Assembly (NCBI GenBank): GCA_964401045.1 | Contig: CAYNXB010000017.1 | Location: 1-42,083, forward strand | Length of the DNA: 42,083 bases | Reading direction: 5' to 3' | Source of the DNA: CAYNXB01 sp964401045 | GTDB taxonomy: Bacteria > Pseudomonadota > Alphaproteobacteria > Sphingomonadales > Sphingomonadaceae | Part shown: positions 41,349 through 42,083 of the stretch, in pieces | Layout: each line of letters begins with the position of its first letter | Numbering within the stretch: the first letter of the stretch is position 1 | Notes under the pieces: generated by a model | What the model saw: the letters and a program-made list of their open reading frames with translations, nothing else | What the model was told of the DNA's origin: nothing | Databases searched by the model: none | Made by a program: the position numbers and the translations under genes

Positions 41349-42083
41349 CTAAAAACTGCTCAATATCGTCAAGCTGCGGGAATCGAGCGGCTTGCCCGCG
41401 CGCTGCAGCGCCAGCTCCCGGGCGCGCGTCTTGCCCTGCTCGTCAATCAGGAAAGCGTGGATCGCGTGAACCTGTTCCGGCGAAAGGCGATCGTCCCACC
41501 GCGGCATGCCGTTCGGCAGCAGCAAGCCTTCGAGCACGATCTTGTCGAAGCTGGCATGGACGCCCTTGCTCATCCGCCTCAGGTCCGGAAGGCCCGCGCG
41601 CGGTTGGTTCGAATGGCATAGCGAACAGTTGGCGGTGAACAGCGCCGAGCCCATCGCGATCGTGGCCGGAGTGACGCCCGATAACTGCGGCGGGGCCTCG
41701 GGCGCGGGCGTGAGCGGCGGCAGCTCCGGCGGAATCGGCACTTCGCCGCCGCCAAGCTTGAACACCAGCAGGCGATTGCGGTTGCCGCGCTGGTAGGCCG
41801 CCGAATAGCCCGGCACGAAGCCCCATCCGCCCCCGCCCCAGCCGGCCTGCACCGCAACGTATTGCACGCCGCCCACCTTGTAGGTCATCGGCGCGGCCAT
41901 GATCGAGGTGCCGGTCTCCGCCTGCCACAGCGCCTTGCCGCTATCGGAATCGCGCGCGAACAGCCGCCCGCCCAGATCACCGTGGAACACCAGCCCGGCT
42001 TCCGTCGCCAGCACGCCGTTGCGATCCTGCCAGCCGAGGCTCGGCACGGCCCACTTGGTCTTGCCGGTGAGCGGGTCGATCGC
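41349..42083 (-). CDS. PQQ-dependent dehydrogenase with C-terminal cytochrome c domain (partial)
   Basis: The frame enters from beyond the right edge, so only the C-terminal 244 residues are seen. They begin with AIDPLTGKTKWAVPSLGW, a PQQ propeller tryptophan motif, and continue VGGVQYVAVQAGWGGGGWGF. A proline-rich linker leads to the cytochrome c domain with CSLCH. The type is a periplasmic quinohemoprotein alcohol dehydrogenase, like the one at 35849. It is upstream of, and likely co-transcribed with, the aldehyde dehydrogenase. Confidence 0.85.
   Translation of the reverse strand, partial: AIDPLTGKTKWAVPSLGWQDRNGVLATEAGLVFHGDLGGRLFARDSDSGKALWQAETGTSIMAAPMTYKVGGVQYVAVQAGWGGGGWGFVPGYSAAYQRGNRNRLLVFKLGGGEVPIPPELPPLTPAPEAPPQLSGVTPATIAMGSALFTANCSLCHSNQPRAGLPDLRRMSKGVHASFDKIVLEGLLLPNGMPRWDDRLSPEQVHAIHAFLIDEQGKTRARELALQRAGKPLDSRSLTILSSF

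Noticed and set aside
1..42083. CRISPR arrays, insertion sequences or phage genes
   Set aside because: No regularly spaced repeats, transposase-like or phage-like protein patterns were seen.

Overview
The window is GC-rich, densely packed DNA from an alphaproteobacterium, most likely of the order Sphingomonadales (Novosphingobium / Erythrobacter / Sphingopyxis type). This rests on an Atm1-type ABC exporter, HslV with a short WHG propeptide, an EipA/DUF1134 protein, COQ9 and ubiquinol-cytochrome c chaperone homologues, a single-domain ManC, and large TonB-dependent receptors. No phage, insertion sequence or CRISPR array is visible.
Layout. 1-527 is a non-coding leader with two inverted repeats. 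528-5081 holds a polysaccharide flippase, a membrane sulfatase/phosphotransferase and a two-lobed aspartic protease (+). 5134-7531 holds an Atm1-like exporter and a cytochrome c lipoprotein (+). 7538-11055 runs on minus as bamE, hslV, a circularly permuted D-amino-acid-oxidase-like lipoprotein, and hslU. 11211-12238 is a cytochrome bc1 chaperone plus DUF177 pair (+). 12270-16330 on minus holds ssb, feoB, feoA, coq9 and an ankyrin protein; a short relic of a second feoB 3' end lies between ssb and feoB, and a candidate Fur box precedes feoA. 16414-20229 is a tight six-gene plus-strand run: SCO, YcgN-like, a YgjP-like metalloprotease, a small membrane protein, ribD and ribE.
20230-22373 looks less GC-rich and holds a CDP-alcohol phosphatidyltransferase, a TspO-like protein and an unlisted 57-codon gene, with several inverted repeats. 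22374-24953 holds a GNAT acetyltransferase, an aromatic aminotransferase and eipA (minus). A tRNA-Ser(GCU) at 25154 is followed by an SRPBCC protein, two alpha/beta hydrolases, an atypical response regulator and a TonB receptor. 31259-35194 is a minus-strand run of TonB receptor, manC and manA (GDP-mannose supply). 35307-42083 is an oxidative catabolic region: SnoaL-like protein, PQQ quinohemoprotein dehydrogenase, FAD monooxygenase, DUF3237 protein, aldehyde dehydrogenase and the C-terminal part of a second PQQ dehydrogenase that runs off the window.
How it fits together. Several neighbours serve heme, copper, iron-sulfur, quinone and iron handling (Atm1, SCO, COQ9, bc1 chaperone, FeoAB, cytochrome c proteins). 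The right end looks like periplasmic alcohol oxidation by PQQ enzymes followed by aldehyde oxidation, with a TonB receptor that might import the substrate or PQQ. The most unusual items are the permuted oxidase inside the hslVU operon, the feoB relic, the 57-aa gene, and the hairpin abutting the TspO-like start codon.
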